From contig NZ_JAHKPK010000018.1 of assembly GCF_018860665.1 (NCBI RefSeq), forward strand, positions 124,001-188,000: a DNA stretch of 64,000 bases, written 5' to 3'. Position 1 is the stretch's first letter; each line of letters opens with the position of its first letter. Below are positions 8,777 to 18,294 of the stretch, piece by piece. This DNA comes from Pacificibacter marinus (lineage in GTDB: Bacteria; Pseudomonadota; Alphaproteobacteria; Rhodobacterales; Rhodobacteraceae). The notes under the pieces are model-generated. The model searched no databases and had not been told where the DNA came from. It was given only the letters and a program-made list of their open reading frames with translations. A program made the position numbers and the translations under genes.

Positions 8777-9202
8777 ATGACTGGCGTGGAAATTTTACAA
8801 GCATGGTATGAACGCGTTTGGGAACAAGGCGACTTAGACGCAGTGGCAGAATACTTTGACGTTGACGCGATGGCCAACGGATTGATGACGGATTTGGCGG
8901 CAGAACTCGAAGATTTCCAAACCATTGTGCCTGCCGTCTTGCGCCTGATCCGAAATGTTAAAATCACCATCACGCACAGTATGGAAGATGGCGACAAAGC
9001 TTGGGCCTTGGTTGATATCAAGGCTCAAAATGCCGAAAATATGTCACCTGTTGTTTGCTCTGGTCAGGTTATGATTAAAACAAAAAACAATAAAATCATC
9101 GAAGCCTACAATCACTTCGACTTTATGAGCTTTTTCGAACAGCTTGGCTTTCTACCTAAAGACACAATTGCGCTGTGCTTGTCGGGGGAACAGCTTTCTT
9201 AA
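8777..9202 (+). CDS. SnoaL/NTF2-like small protein, polyketide-cyclase-like fold
   Basis: A 141-residue protein with the alpha+beta pattern of the NTF2/SnoaL superfamily. The N-terminal helix has the recurring W-x-x-x-D/Q-x-x-A-x-x-Y/F-F pattern, and central strands such as VKITITHSMEDGDKAW and the terminal FDFMSFFEQLGFLP fit too. The family includes cyclases, isomerases and scaffold proteins, so the reaction is unknown. The ATG at 8777 is chosen for the GGAG site about 8 bases upstream. It stands alone between tmRNA and sspB. Confidence 0.65.
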   Translation: MTGVEILQAWYERVWEQGDLDAVAEYFDVDAMANGLMTDLAAELEDFQTIVPAVLRLIRNVKITITHSMEDGDKAWALVDIKAQNAENMSPVVCSGQVMIKTKNNKIIEAYNHFDFMSFFEQLGFLPKDTIALCLSGEQLS

Positions 9203-9540
9203 CGACAAACCTGCAACACCTCTTTTTCAACCATGGTATCTTAGGCTTGTTCCAGCTTTTGTACACTTTCAACGGCCTCTAAATTAAACTTTCTACAAGC
9301 CATGAAACAAGGCAGTCATGCTTGGCTCCGCCCTGTGGTAAAGTTCTATCAAGATTGCAATATGCACGAGATTCACACCACAATCGAAAATCGCACAACT
9401 CAGGTCGACGCCAATAAACCCCGCACAAAAGAATGCCGCATCTTTAACCCAAAATGCTATCCCGATTGGGCACAGCCCCTCTTTCCTTTGGAATAGAATC
9501 CCTTATGCTAAGGTCACTACATCTTGGAAGGATGCATAAG
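9203..9540. other. Intergenic stretch before sspB
   Basis: This 338-base region holds no gene I can support. A 64-codon open frame at 9302-9496 has no ribosome site or recognisable family and was left out. The last part carries GGAAGG at 9526-9531, the ribosome site of sspB. The sspB promoter must lie here but no clear -35/-10 pair stands out. Confidence 0.5.
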
Positions 9541-10056
9541 ATGGCAAAATCCATTGACTACGGAAATCTAATGCACAACGCGATGCGTGGCTTGATCCGT
9601 CAAGTGCTCGAAAACGTGCGCAAAGAAGGTTTACCCGGTAACCACCATTTTTTCATCACCTTCGATACAATGCATCCTGATGTTGAATTGGCCGATTGGC
9701 TGTCGGATCGCTACCCCGAAGAAATGACCGTGGTGATCCAGCATTGGTTTGACAATCTAGAAGTCAATGAGGACAGTTTCTCTATCACGTTGAATTTCGG
9801 CGATAGCCCTGAGCCCCTGTTCATTCCATATGATGCGATACGGACCTTTGTGGATCCGTCCGTCGAGTTTGGCCTGCGGTTTGAAACCCAAGAGTCAAAT
9901 GACGATATTGACGAAGAAGATGACGATATCGAGATATCGAGCTCTGATGTATCCGAATTCACCACGCCCTCCATAAGCGCATCTGACGAAAAACCATCCA
10001 GTGAAGATAAACCTAAAGAAGCCGAAATTGTGTCCTTGGATCAATTCCGCAAATAA
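9541..10056 (+). CDS. sspB: ClpXP adaptor SspB, alphaproteobacterial type
   Basis: A 171-residue adaptor that binds ssrA-tagged proteins and hands them to ClpXP. The N terminus IDYGNLMHNAMRGLIRQVL and the core HHFFITFDT, DVELADWLSDRYPEEM and VIQHWF match alpha-type SspB, which is divergent from the E. coli protein. After residue ~115 comes a flexible acidic tail ending in a short conserved IVSLDQFRK, the ClpX-docking motif region. ATG 9541 is 9 bases from GGAAGG; an ATG at 9532 is too close. The tmRNA gene that makes its substrate lies 0.9 kb upstream. Confidence 0.9.
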   Translation: MAKSIDYGNLMHNAMRGLIRQVLENVRKEGLPGNHHFFITFDTMHPDVELADWLSDRYPEEMTVVIQHWFDNLEVNEDSFSITLNFGDSPEPLFIPYDAIRTFVDPSVEFGLRFETQESNDDIDEEDDDIEISSSDVSEFTTPSISASDEKPSSEDKPKEAEIVSLDQFRK

Positions 10057-10394
10057 TGCCTGCGTTGCGGCATTCTAAATGTTCGGTCTCTTCGCGCCTT
10101 TGTTTCCTACTGCCCAAAGCGTTTGATCAAGGCGTTTGTTGTTCTGCCATATAGTCTATGTCAGACCTCTCAGGACACGTCCTATAAGATTCCTGATATA
10201 GGACGGAATACCTATTCATGTCGAACCAAGAACTCGGCCGATATTTTACGCCGTCGTGCTGGCTTGCAGCCCCTTCGGCGATTTTTCTTTGACATCATTG
10301 CCTCCCAAAAAACGTTCTGCGAATCTATTGTGTAAAATCGCATTTCCCACGAACACACGAAGAACGATATAATACTGTTTTTAATGGAAAATAA
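10055..10394. other. Intergenic stretch with a weak terminator-like hairpin
   Basis: The hairpin AATGCC/GGCATT at 10055-10074, just at the sspB stop, may end the sspB transcript. The rest, up to the tRNA-Arg gene, shows no gene, repeat or clear signal. Open frames here lack ribosome sites and family features. Confidence 0.4.
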
Positions 10395-10471
10395 TGGCGC
10401 ACCCAGCAGGATTCGAACCTGCGGCCTCTGCCTTCGGAGGGCAGCGCTCTATCCAGCTGAGCTATGGGTGC
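10395..10471 (-). tRNA. tRNA-Arg (anticodon CCG)
   Basis: The cloverleaf runs from GCACCC at 10471 to an encoded CCA at 10395 and is 77 bases long. The anticodon stem CTGCC/GGCAG encloses CTCCGAA, giving anticodon CCG for arginine codon CGG. The T arm GCAGG-TTCGAAT-CCTGC is perfect and the acceptor stem pairs fully. Confidence 0.97.
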
Positions 10472-10541
10472 CTTTGAAATCGGTATAGGCGAAGGGTTTG
10501 GGGGGTGCAAACAGTTTTCGCACAGCCCCGACAATCATATT

Positions 10542-11759
10542 TTAAGCAAACAAATCATGGCACAGCTCTAGCGCTGAGACCAATGTGTCGACATCATCCT
10601 TGCTGTTGTACATCGCGAAAGACGCACGACAGGTCGCGGTGACGCCCAAGTGCTCCATCAGCGGCATGGCGCAATGCGACCCTGCCCGCACGGCCACGCC
10701 GCGTTTGTCCAACACCGTCGACAAATCATGGGCATGTGCGCCTTCCATGGTGAAGGAAAAAATCGCGCCTTTGTCGGGCGCCGTGCCTTGGACTTGCAGC
10801 CAATTGAGACTTTGCAATTTTGCGCTGGCATAAGTGGCAATCTCGGATTCATGTTTGGCAATATTGTCCATGCCAACAGTCATCAGCCAATCCAAAGCCA
10901 CGCCCATCCCAATGGTTTGCACGATCCCGGGTGTGCCCGCTTCGAACTTCATCGGTGGTTTATTATAGGTGACAGTATCGCGCCCCACCACATCGATCAT
11001 ATCGCCACCGCCCATAAAGGGGCGCATCTCGGCTTGGCGATCGGGGTGCACATAGATGGCACCGGATCCAGAGGGACCGTAGAGCTTATGACCTGTAATA
11101 GGATAGAAATCACAACCGATGTCTTGGACATCAACAGGCCCATGCACAGACCCTTGAGAGCCGTCCACCAGCGAGGCGATGCCTCTCTCGCGCGCAGCTG
11201 TACAGATGGTTTTCACATCAACCCGCGTGCCTGTTACATTGGACATCTGGGTGATGGCCACCAGTTTGGTTTTGGGCCCCATCGCGTCGATCACCGCTTG
11301 GGCGTCCAAACTGCCATCCATGGCGCAATCAACCCATTTGATCACAACGCCCAAACGTTCGCGCAAAAAATGCCACGGAACGATGTTGGCGTGATGCTCT
11401 AACACGGAAATCAAAATTTCATCACCCGCTTGCAGGCGCGGCATGGCCCAACTGTAGGCGACCAAATTGATGCCTTCAGTGGTGCCAGAGGTAAAGATGA
11501 TATCGTCTTCATGAGGGGCGTTTAGAAAGGTTTTGACGATGTCGCGCACGCCTTCATATTTATCGGTCGCAAGATTAGATAAGAAGTGCAAGCCACGGTG
11601 AACATTGGAATATTCCTCAGCGTAAGCCCGCGTGATCGCGTCAATCACCACCTGCGGTTTTTGCGCAGAGGCACCACTGTCGAGATAGGTCAAAGGCTTG
11701 CCGTTGACCTTGCGTGACAGGATCGGAAACTGCGCGCGGATGGCGTTTACGTCATACAT
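10542..11759 (-). CDS. sufS: Cysteine desulfurase SufS
   Basis: A 405-residue PLP enzyme that takes sulfur from cysteine for Fe-S cluster assembly. The PLP lysine is in ITGHKLYGPSG and the catalytic cysteine in AGSHCAMPL. The C-terminal ATCRASFAMYN is typical of SufS (group II). The ATG at 11757-11759 overlaps the end of the YIP1 gene by 8 bases, and it is the last gene of the iscR-suf operon. The SufS partner SufE or SufU is not present in this window. Confidence 0.95.
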   Translation of the reverse strand: MYDVNAIRAQFPILSRKVNGKPLTYLDSGASAQKPQVVIDAITRAYAEEYSNVHRGLHFLSNLATDKYEGVRDIVKTFLNAPHEDDIIFTSGTTEGINLVAYSWAMPRLQAGDEILISVLEHHANIVPWHFLRERLGVVIKWVDCAMDGSLDAQAVIDAMGPKTKLVAITQMSNVTGTRVDVKTICTAARERGIASLVDGSQGSVHGPVDVQDIGCDFYPITGHKLYGPSGSGAIYVHPDRQAEMRPFMGGGDMIDVVGRDTVTYNKPPMKFEAGTPGIVQTIGMGVALDWLMTVGMDNIAKHESEIATYASAKLQSLNWLQVQGTAPDKGAIFSFTMEGAHAHDLSTVLDKRGVAVRAGSHCAMPLMEHLGVTATCRASFAMYNSKDDVDTLVSALELCHDLFA

Positions 11760-12249
11760 GAGGGGCCTCTTTCGGGAAGGCGACTTCGACAAGTCCCAAG
11801 CCCCAGAAAATTGTAAAAGCAGCAAAGGCGATCAGACCAACAAGCGTCACGCCAGCCCCAGCCCCAAGAAATCCAACGCACAAACCGTAAAGCAGCCACA
11901 GTGGCGAGGCCGCCAAAAGCGCCCAAAAGGTTGCCATGCGCGCCTCGTAAGCAGATTGTTTTCCACCAACAAGGCGCAGCACAAAGTGCAAAAGTACCGC
12001 CAAAGCATAGAGCACCAGAGGCATGATAAAGACCCATGCCAAAAGCGCGCCTCCGACCATCATGTCCAAGTCTTGGCCTTGCTCAAAAGCCTCACGAGAC
12101 AGACGCGGCCATTGCGCCACAAAGATGAGGCCGCAGGCCAACACCACTGTGATCAATGCACCGCCTTCATTGACCTCGGGGCCAATGCGATGGCGCAACA
12201 CCGCGCGTGGGGCGCGATAGTTGCGTAAAATATCAGAGACGACGCCCAT
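11752..12249 (-). CDS. YIP1 family membrane protein in the suf operon
   Basis: A 165-residue protein with about four to five hydrophobic segments (roughly residues 32-50, 65-90, 105-125 and 130-155), resembling the YIP1 family. The chosen start at 12247-12249 lies four bases after the sufD stop. It is tightly embedded between sufD and sufS, which suggests a membrane-linked role in the operon, but none is established. Confidence 0.7.
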   Translation of the reverse strand: MGVVSDILRNYRAPRAVLRHRIGPEVNEGGALITVVLACGLIFVAQWPRLSREAFEQGQDLDMMVGGALLAWVFIMPLVLYALAVLLHFVLRLVGGKQSAYEARMATFWALLAASPLWLLYGLCVGFLGAGAGVTLVGLIAFAAFTIFWGLGLVEVAFPKEAPHV

Positions 12250-12253
12250 AAAC

Positions 12254-13549
12254 CTATCCTTTACGGCGTGCGAGCCATGCTTCCAGACGTTCCAAAACGT
12301 TTGCTGCAATGTCTTCGCGTGCGATTTCGTCGATGGCTTCGGCCAAAAAGGCCAAGGTCAACAGGTCTGTGGCCTCTTGGGTGCCAACGCCGCGTGATTT
12401 GAGGTAAAACAAAGCCTCTTCATCAATCGCGCCCGTCGTGGATCCGTGCGAACACACAACATCATCAGCGTAGATTTCTAGTTCAGGTTTTGCCAAGAAC
12501 TGACTGTCATCATCCAACAAAAGCGATTGTGAAATTTGATAGCCATCTGTTTTTTGAGCGCCGTCCTTGACCAAGATTTTGCCTTGGAACACGCCTGTCG
12601 CGCCATTGCGTAGCACTTTTTTGAACACCTGACGGGACTCGCAACGTTCTGCATCATGGGTGATAAACACCGTATCATCGTGCAAAAATGTGCCATCGCC
12701 CATGCACACACCGCCGACATGCGCCTGTGAATCGTCGCCCAAAAGTTCAAGGACAACTTCGTTGCGCGTCAAAATGCCATTCGCCGTCATGGTGAAGGAT
12801 TTGAACAAAGCGTTGGCGCCAATGCGGCCAAAGATATGCGTCGCAGCACGACGTTCATGATCTCGCCCTTGCGCACGCACGTGGTGGAAAGACGCCCCGT
12901 CAGCGACTTCGACTTCAAGCACAGTGTTGTAACGCGCAGCCGCTGGACCATTTTCCAGCAGGGTCAGTTCAGCCCCCTCTTCGAGTTTCACAAGGTTGTG
13001 CAAAATCGCGTCCGAAGTCTCGTCGGTATGTTTGTAGATAATTGAGATCGGCTGAGCGACTTTTCCAGTGACGCGGATCACAACGCCGTCTGTCGCGAAA
13101 GCTGTATTCATCGCCGCAATCGGACGCTCGACCGGTGTTTGACCGGCTTGTTCAAGCACACCGTAACTGTCTTTCGCCCAATGGATATCGGCACTTAACG
13201 CGTCATTGAGCAATGAGACTTCAACACCCTCGCCCGTCAAATCATCAGACGCCGCGGCATCGAACACACCATCGACAAAGACGATTTTCAAACGCTCAAT
13301 CGCGTCGAAAATTGGCACCTCTGCTGCGTCAAAAACCTCTGCGGATGTTGGTGCGGCTGAGGTCAAGGTCGCAGGATCGGTCCACCTCCAATACTCATCG
13401 CGTTTGGTCGGAAGACCCATCTCAAGCAGGCGTGTCAGCGAGTGTTGGCGCAGTTCAGTGGCCCAAGCAGCCCCTGAAGGGACCGCTAAGCCATCAAGAC
13501 GCGCCGCCGTGTCATCGCATTTGCGTTGTTTCATTTGTGCCCGTGTCAT
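12254..13549 (-). CDS. sufD: Fe-S assembly scaffold subunit SufD
   Basis: A 431-residue partner of SufB and SufC in the SufBC2D scaffold. It has the beta-helix core and the C-terminal SHGSTTGAIDEEALFYLKSRGV motif that carries the conserved histidine at the SufB-SufD interface. The start codon overlaps the sufC stop in TAATG, indicating coupling. Length is normal for the family. Confidence 0.95.
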   Translation of the reverse strand: MTRAQMKQRKCDDTAARLDGLAVPSGAAWATELRQHSLTRLLEMGLPTKRDEYWRWTDPATLTSAAPTSAEVFDAAEVPIFDAIERLKIVFVDGVFDAAASDDLTGEGVEVSLLNDALSADIHWAKDSYGVLEQAGQTPVERPIAAMNTAFATDGVVIRVTGKVAQPISIIYKHTDETSDAILHNLVKLEEGAELTLLENGPAAARYNTVLEVEVADGASFHHVRAQGRDHERRAATHIFGRIGANALFKSFTMTANGILTRNEVVLELLGDDSQAHVGGVCMGDGTFLHDDTVFITHDAERCESRQVFKKVLRNGATGVFQGKILVKDGAQKTDGYQISQSLLLDDDSQFLAKPELEIYADDVVCSHGSTTGAIDEEALFYLKSRGVGTQEATDLLTLAFLAEAIDEIAREDIAANVLERLEAWLARRKG

Positions 13550-14310
13550 TATGAATTCTCCTGCTCCGCAAGCAGATCAGCATAGCCATTGTTCTCGACT
13601 TCCAACGCCAGCTCAGGACCACCGGATTTGATGATGCGACCGTTGGACATGATGTGCACGTAATCTGGTTTGATGTGATCCAACAGACGTTGGTAGTGGG
13701 TGATCACCACGAAAGACCGTGTACCATCGCGCAGCGCATTCACGCCTTCGGCCACCAGTTTCATCGCATCAACGTCCAAACCGGAATCGGTTTCATCCAA
13801 GATGCACACCTTTGGCTCAAGCATCGCCATTTGCAAAATCTCGTTGCGTTTCTTTTCGCCGCCGGAAAAACCAACATTCACGGGACGTTTCAGCATCTCG
13901 GCGTCGATTTTCAGCGCTTTTGCTTTTTCGCGAATGATTTTAAGAAACTCGCCTGCTGTCAATTCATCTTCGCCGCGCAATTTACGTTGCGAATTCACAG
14001 CTGTACGCAAAAAGGTCATGTTGCCCACACCTGGGATTTCCACAGGGTATTGGAAGGCCAAGAAAAGGCCCGCCGCCGCGCGTTCTTCTGGTTCCATGTC
14101 AAACAGGTCTTCACCGTTCAGCGTGGCAGAGCCTTCGGTCACTTCATAGCCATCACGACCAGACAGGACATAAGATGTCGTGGATTTACCTGAGCCGTTC
14201 GGCCCCATGATCGCATGTACTTTGCCGGGCTCGACCGTCAAGTTTACACCCTTGAGAATTTGTTTTTCTTCTTCTTCAAGTTTGACGTGTAGATTTTTGA
14301 TTTCTAACAT
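13549..14310 (-). CDS. sufC: Fe-S assembly ATPase SufC
   Basis: A 253-residue ABC-type ATPase that drives the SufBD scaffold. Walker A is GPNGSGKST, the signature is FSGGEKKRNE and Walker B is CILDETDSGLD, all of the SufC type. A six-gene block separates it from sufB, while sufD follows with overlapping stop and start. Confidence 0.96.
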   Translation of the reverse strand: MLEIKNLHVKLEEEEKQILKGVNLTVEPGKVHAIMGPNGSGKSTTSYVLSGRDGYEVTEGSATLNGEDLFDMEPEERAAAGLFLAFQYPVEIPGVGNMTFLRTAVNSQRKLRGEDELTAGEFLKIIREKAKALKIDAEMLKRPVNVGFSGGEKKRNEILQMAMLEPKVCILDETDSGLDVDAMKLVAEGVNALRDGTRSFVVITHYQRLLDHIKPDYVHIMSNGRIIKSGGPELALEVENNGYADLLAEQENS

Positions 14311-14452
14311 TTATCTATCCTTCATACGGAAAGGCCCGCACGACTGTATCCAGTCGGCAAGCGCAGTTGTGCGTTGTGGGTGAAAGCGTGATCTTGCGCG
14401 ACATCAGTCGCAGGTGAACACGCGAAATAAGAGGGGCTGTTAGCTGTTACAG

Positions 14453-14704
14453 CTACAGACCGAAGTGGCGAATATACAAAGTCAGACAGGTGCCAAAGAC
14501 CATAACCTGTATCACGGCTGAGCGCAGCCCTTTGAACATCAACGCTGCGTGCGAAGGCGCGGCCATCGCGTTCTTTGGCGTTATTTTGCGGGATGTCGCT
14601 GCATTGGAGGTCTCGCCCACATGAACAACGCCGCAAGTGTTTGCACCCTTTGTACCGATCCGTGACAGACGATCCGCGAAGGCTTGTTTTTGCGCTGGCT
14701 GCAT
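14453..14704 (-). CDS. Small hypothetical protein with C-terminal membrane segment
   Basis: An 83-residue protein of unknown function. The first 60 residues are polar and basic and the last 20 (VIQVMVFGTCLTLYI) form a likely membrane segment. A good GAGGAA ribosome site lies 9 bases before the ATG at 14702-14704, which is the main support. It sits between sufB and sufC with five other small genes. No family recognised. Confidence 0.5.
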   Translation of the reverse strand: MQPAQKQAFADRLSRIGTKGANTCGVVHVGETSNAATSRKITPKNAMAAPSHAALMFKGLRSAVIQVMVFGTCLTLYIRHFGL

Positions 14705-14845
14705 CTGTGGTCTTTCCTCGGCTTGTCCGTAACAGGTTACAGTTGACAGGTTGCGAGGAAATTAAGGATAGAACGAGGCAGTCATCGGGCAAACTGGTGT
14801 CGGCAAACCTTGACGTTGCGTTAGTGTCTGCCGGCACATGTGTTG

Positions 14846-15412
14846 TTAGATATGAATTTCGCGACCACGGAAAACCAAAGTGCCCAGCTCGGTCGTCTCG
14901 GTCACATGTTGAACCCATTCGCTCGAGAACAGGCGCGTGAACGGTCCCGGAAATTCGTGCACGATGTTGTGCATCGTTGTCAAAGCCAGCAAAATGCCCG
15001 CGCATTGCGCGCCCATTTGCCGAATGGCTGACAAAGACACCAGCTCGCGCAGCAAAAAGGCGATTGCGATGGCCAATAGCACATCCACGGTGACATCCAA
15101 ATTCGCGGACAGGTTGACGCCGATGGCCCCTGTTAGCTGAAAATGTATGTAACGGGCGATCATCGCGGACAGAGCGCCCATGGCAACAGCCAAGATCACC
15201 GATAGAAACGGTGTCCATGGTGCTGGTTTGTCCAAATTGACCCCGTAAAATTCTTGACCTTTGTCCCACGCCTCTTGGCGCTCCAACATCGTTTGGATGC
15301 GTTCGTTGCGCTCCATGCGCGGGGACTTCGACGGGCCAACTCCGGCACGTTGATCGCTTATAATTGGTGCGACGCGGGCGATGCGTCGTTGAAAATCTAT
15401 TTTCTGGTCCAT
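14846..15412 (-). CDS. Hypothetical membrane protein in the suf operon
   Basis: A 188-residue protein with a charged N-terminal ~60 residues (an EAWDKGQEF-type helix) and two or three membrane segments (about residues 68-88, 103-122 and 130-150). The C-terminal part is soluble and ends TTELGTLVFRGREIHI. The ATG at 15410-15412 is preferred, 8 bases after GAGAGG. It looks like a gene conserved in this bacterial group, but I cannot name a family. Confidence 0.6.
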   Translation of the reverse strand: MDQKIDFQRRIARVAPIISDQRAGVGPSKSPRMERNERIQTMLERQEAWDKGQEFYGVNLDKPAPWTPFLSVILAVAMGALSAMIARYIHFQLTGAIGVNLSANLDVTVDVLLAIAIAFLLRELVSLSAIRQMGAQCAGILLALTTMHNIVHEFPGPFTRLFSSEWVQHVTETTELGTLVFRGREIHI

Positions 15413-15521
15413 AAACATGACCTCTCCCATACAGTAACGTAAGTATGGTTACTGAAAGATTATGGCGAGAGGTGGGCGCGGCCATTACATTTTTATGGGA
15501 TTGCGAAAACATGTCTCTGAC

Positions 15522-15728
15522 CTAGCCGATCACCAGCCGCAAAATCACGACAAAGGCCCAAGAGGCCATAGACGCAAGGAAAGCTGTCGCGAAAACAGAA
15601 TCACGAAACAGCCCCTCGCGATTGCCCTTGTTGGCACGAATGCTCAACCCGATGACGACACCAAGAAACACGCCAATCGCGACGCCAGAAGATTTCATCG
15701 CAACAAGAGACAGAAGTTCAGGGGACAT
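15522..15728 (-). CDS. Small two-segment membrane protein
   Basis: A 68-residue hydrophobic protein with two membrane segments (about residues 10-28 and 43-65) separated by a basic loop RANKGNREGLF. GAGG lies 8 bases before the ATG at 15726-15728. Function unknown; it is part of the small-gene block between sufB and sufC. Confidence 0.6.
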   Translation of the reverse strand: MSPELLSLVAMKSSGVAIGVFLGVVIGLSIRANKGNREGLFRDSVFATAFLASMASWAFVVILRLVIG

Positions 15729-15743
15729 ATTCAAAGCCTCACT

Positions 15744-16016
15744 TTAATTAACGTTGCCAAATGCGGTGACCACATCTCGCAAACGGGCTGGGTCGATCTG
15801 GATCGGATCGCGTTGGGATTGGATCATGTGGCCTTGGCTGGCAATGGGAAAGTCAGTTTCTCCAGCGTGCTTACAGCTCATCAAGGTAGATACACCAAAG
15901 TCGTCTTCCATGATGGGTGTCGTCGCCGCGTCATGTGCATGCGCCCCCAAAGAAAAGGTCAGCTCTGGCCCCTCAGACGGGAAGGCAAATATGGGGGATG
16001 CGATGATGTGCTGCAT
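15744..16016 (-). CDS. Hypothetical protein after the YbjQ gene
   Basis: A 90-residue soluble protein with several His and Met residues (HIIASP, GAHAHDAATTP, MSCKHAG, QGHMIQS) and an acidic middle. No family recognised. It follows the YbjQ gene by 4 bases; a TTG four codons earlier overlaps the ybjQ stop and could be an alternative start. The tight spacing supports it being a real gene in the operon. Confidence 0.5.
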   Translation of the reverse strand: MQHIIASPIFAFPSEGPELTFSLGAHAHDAATTPIMEDDFGVSTLMSCKHAGETDFPIASQGHMIQSQRDPIQIDPARLRDVVTAFGNVN

Positions 16017-16020
16017 CTGA

Positions 16021-16332
16021 TCAGGCAAAGCTCACGGCGGTACCAGAGGCAGAGACCATCAACATGTTATTGATCACCTCATAGTCCAGATCAACGCCGA
16101 CCACGGCCTGCGCGCCAAGTGCCGCTGCACGGTGTTCCATTTCAAGCAAAGCAGCACTGCGTGCATCCGCCAGTTTCTTTTCGTATGAACCTGAGCGCCC
16201 GCCAACAATATCAGTCACTTGCGCAAATATATCGCGCACGATGTTGGCCCCCATAATAGCCTCGCCTGTGACGATACCTTTATAGCTGGCGATGGATTGC
16301 CCTTCGACGGATTGGGTGGTGGTGATGATCAT
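16021..16332 (-). CDS. YbjQ/UPF0145 family protein
   Basis: A 103-residue YbjQ-family protein, annotated in databases as a putative heavy-metal-binding domain. Visible are [11 protein letters not shown] at the N terminus, the [19 protein letters not shown] core, the [14 protein letters not shown] strand and VSASGTAV at the end. Family members form a pentameric beta-barrel; function is unproven. It overlaps the upstream gene by ATGA. Its location inside a suf operon is notable. Confidence 0.85.
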   Translation of the reverse strand: MIITTTQSVEGQSIASYKGIVTGEAIMGANIVRDIFAQVTDIVGGRSGSYEKKLADARSAALLEMEHRAAALGAQAVVGVDLDYEVINNMLMVSASGTAVSFA

Positions 16333-16577
16333 TCAGAAGTCTCACTTTTTGACGAAACGGCATCGCGGCGGTGTTTGAAAACGGCAAATACCGAGACTAT
16401 CACAAAATAGATGGCCGCAAATTTAAAGGCTGTTGGCAAGAACCCGTCGTTCACACGTGCAAGATATGATTGCTCAGACCCGTCCAGCGAAATAGCTTCT
16501 AAAAACGGAAACAAGCACCCCAAGATAAGGGAGCCCATCCACGCTTCGCGAAACCGTTTGCTTTGGAAAAACGACAT
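16329..16577 (-). CDS. Small hypothetical membrane protein after sufB
   Basis: An 82-residue protein with two membrane segments (about residues 13-29 and 48-67) and a basic C-terminal tail. The start at 16575-16577 is preceded by AGGAAG. Its stop overlaps the YbjQ start (ATGA). Unknown function; it is the first of the six small genes between sufB and sufC. Confidence 0.6.
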   Translation of the reverse strand: MSFFQSKRFREAWMGSLILGCLFPFLEAISLDGSEQSYLARVNDGFLPTAFKFAAIYFVIVSVFAVFKHRRDAVSSKSETSE

Positions 16578-16674
16578 CTCAGTATCTTCCTGTGCCAAAG
16601 TGACAAAACAGGCCCGTGACAATCACAAAAAGCAATGTGGTTTTCATCATGTCTCGGGCCTTTCAATCCAATTG

Positions 16675-18210
16675 TTACCCTACAGAACCTTCGAGAGAAA
16701 TCGCGACCAAGGCCTGCGCTTCCATCGCAAATTCCATCGGCAAAGCTTGCAAGACTTCTTTACAGAACCCGTTGACAACCAAGGCCACGGCCTCTTCTTC
16801 GCCCATGCCACGTGCGCGGCAGTAGAACAGTTGATCGTCGTCCACTTTTGATGTGGTCGCCTCATGTTCCACGCGCGACGAATTGTTGCGCACTTCGATG
16901 TAGGGCACAGTGTGCGCACCACAATTGGACCCGATCAGCAGGCTGTCACATTGGGTGTAATTGCGCGAATTTTTCGCCCGCGGGTGCATGGTGACCTGAC
17001 CACGATAAGTATTTTGCGCCTTCCCCGCAGAGATACCTTTGGACACGATCCGCGACTTGGTGTTCTTGCCAAGGTGGATCATCTTCGTGCCAGTGTCGGC
17101 CTGCTGCATATTATTGGCGATGGCGATGGAATAGAACTCACCTTGGCTGTCGTCGCCGCGCAAAATGCAAGACGGGTATTTCCACGTTACGGCAGAGCCG
17201 GTTTCCACTTGTGTCCACATCACTTTGGACCGCGCGCCACGACAATCAGCACGTTTGGTCACAAAGTTATAGATGCCGCCTTTGCCTTCTTCATCGCCAG
17301 GGAACCAGTTTTGGACGGTTGAATATTTGATCTCGGAGTCTTCCAACAGAACCAATTCCACCACAGCCGCGTGCAATTGCGCGACGTCGCGTTTTGGCGC
17401 GGTACAGCCTTCAAGATAAGACACGTATGATTTTTCATCGGCGATGATCAATGTGCGTTCAAACTGGCCGGTGTTTTCCGCGTTGATACGGAAATAGGTG
17501 GACAGCTCCATCGGGCAGCGGGTGTTTGGCGGGATGTAGACAAAAGACCCATCCGAGAACACAGCAGAGTTGAGCGTCGCGTAATAGTTGTCAGATACAG
17601 GCACAACAGTGCCGAGGTATTTTTTAACCAGTTCAGGGTGATCTTGGATCGCCTCAGAGATCGAACAGAAAATAACGCCTGCGGCCTCAAGTTCCTTTTT
17701 GAATGTCGTGCCAACAGATACGGAATCGAATACCGCATCCACAGCCACTTTGCGCTCGCCATCCGCAGGAACATCGCCCGCGCCTTCGACGCCCGCCAAG
17801 ATGGCTTGTTCTTTTAATGAGATGCCCAATTTGGCATAGGTGGCCAAAAGTTTCGGGTCCACATCATCCAAAGACTTGGGTTTTTCCATCATAGATTTCG
17901 GACGCGCGTAGTAATACTGGTCCTGAAAATCGATCTTAGGGTAATCCACCATCGCCCAATCGGGTTCTTCCAAGGTTAGCCAACGGCGGTACGCCTCAAG
18001 ACGCCAGTCCAGCATCCATTGAGGTTCGTTGTTCTTCGCAGAAATCAACCGCACGATATCCTCGGACAGGCCTTTGGGGGCATATTCCATCTCGATATCG
18101 GTTTCCCAGCCGTACTTGTAAGCGCCGCCAAGCGCCTGCACCGCATCAACTGTGTCTTGCTCGACGCCGTCTTTGACTTGGACTTTGTCTTTTACCGATG
18201 TGTCATCCAT
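16675..18210 (-). CDS. sufB: Fe-S assembly scaffold SufB
   Basis: A 511-residue main scaffold subunit of SufBC2D. Recognisable are the N-terminal [50 protein letters not shown] and the C-terminal [23 protein letters not shown] with cysteine and glutamate near the cluster site. The ATG at 18208-18210 has AAGGAG 8 bases upstream and is preferred over an in-frame GTG. Length is as usual for longer alphaproteobacterial SufB. Confidence 0.96.
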   Translation of the reverse strand: MDDTSVKDKVQVKDGVEQDTVDAVQALGGAYKYGWETDIEMEYAPKGLSEDIVRLISAKNNEPQWMLDWRLEAYRRWLTLEEPDWAMVDYPKIDFQDQYYYARPKSMMEKPKSLDDVDPKLLATYAKLGISLKEQAILAGVEGAGDVPADGERKVAVDAVFDSVSVGTTFKKELEAAGVIFCSISEAIQDHPELVKKYLGTVVPVSDNYYATLNSAVFSDGSFVYIPPNTRCPMELSTYFRINAENTGQFERTLIIADEKSYVSYLEGCTAPKRDVAQLHAAVVELVLLEDSEIKYSTVQNWFPGDEEGKGGIYNFVTKRADCRGARSKVMWTQVETGSAVTWKYPSCILRGDDSQGEFYSIAIANNMQQADTGTKMIHLGKNTKSRIVSKGISAGKAQNTYRGQVTMHPRAKNSRNYTQCDSLLIGSNCGAHTVPYIEVRNNSSRVEHEATTSKVDDDQLFYCRARGMGEEEAVALVVNGFCKEVLQALPMEFAMEAQALVAISLEGSVG

Positions 18211-18294
18211 GCGGATCACTCCTTCAAGTGCGTATCTATCGGGCTCTGATGGCCCATTTTATCTGTGCGGCACCGCAAGGGGGCCATATTATTC

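Noticed and set aside
9302-9496. A 64-codon forward frame before sspB
   Set aside because: No ribosome site, no family features, and it lies in the expected sspB promoter region.
10650-11402. A 250-codon forward frame
   Set aside because: Antisense shadow of sufS; His/Cys-rich composition and no motif.
14322-15512. A 396-codon reverse-strand open frame
   Set aside because: It overlaps two better-supported small genes in another frame, begins without a ribosome site and has a composition (many Arg/Cys/His/Ser) typical of an out-of-frame shadow.
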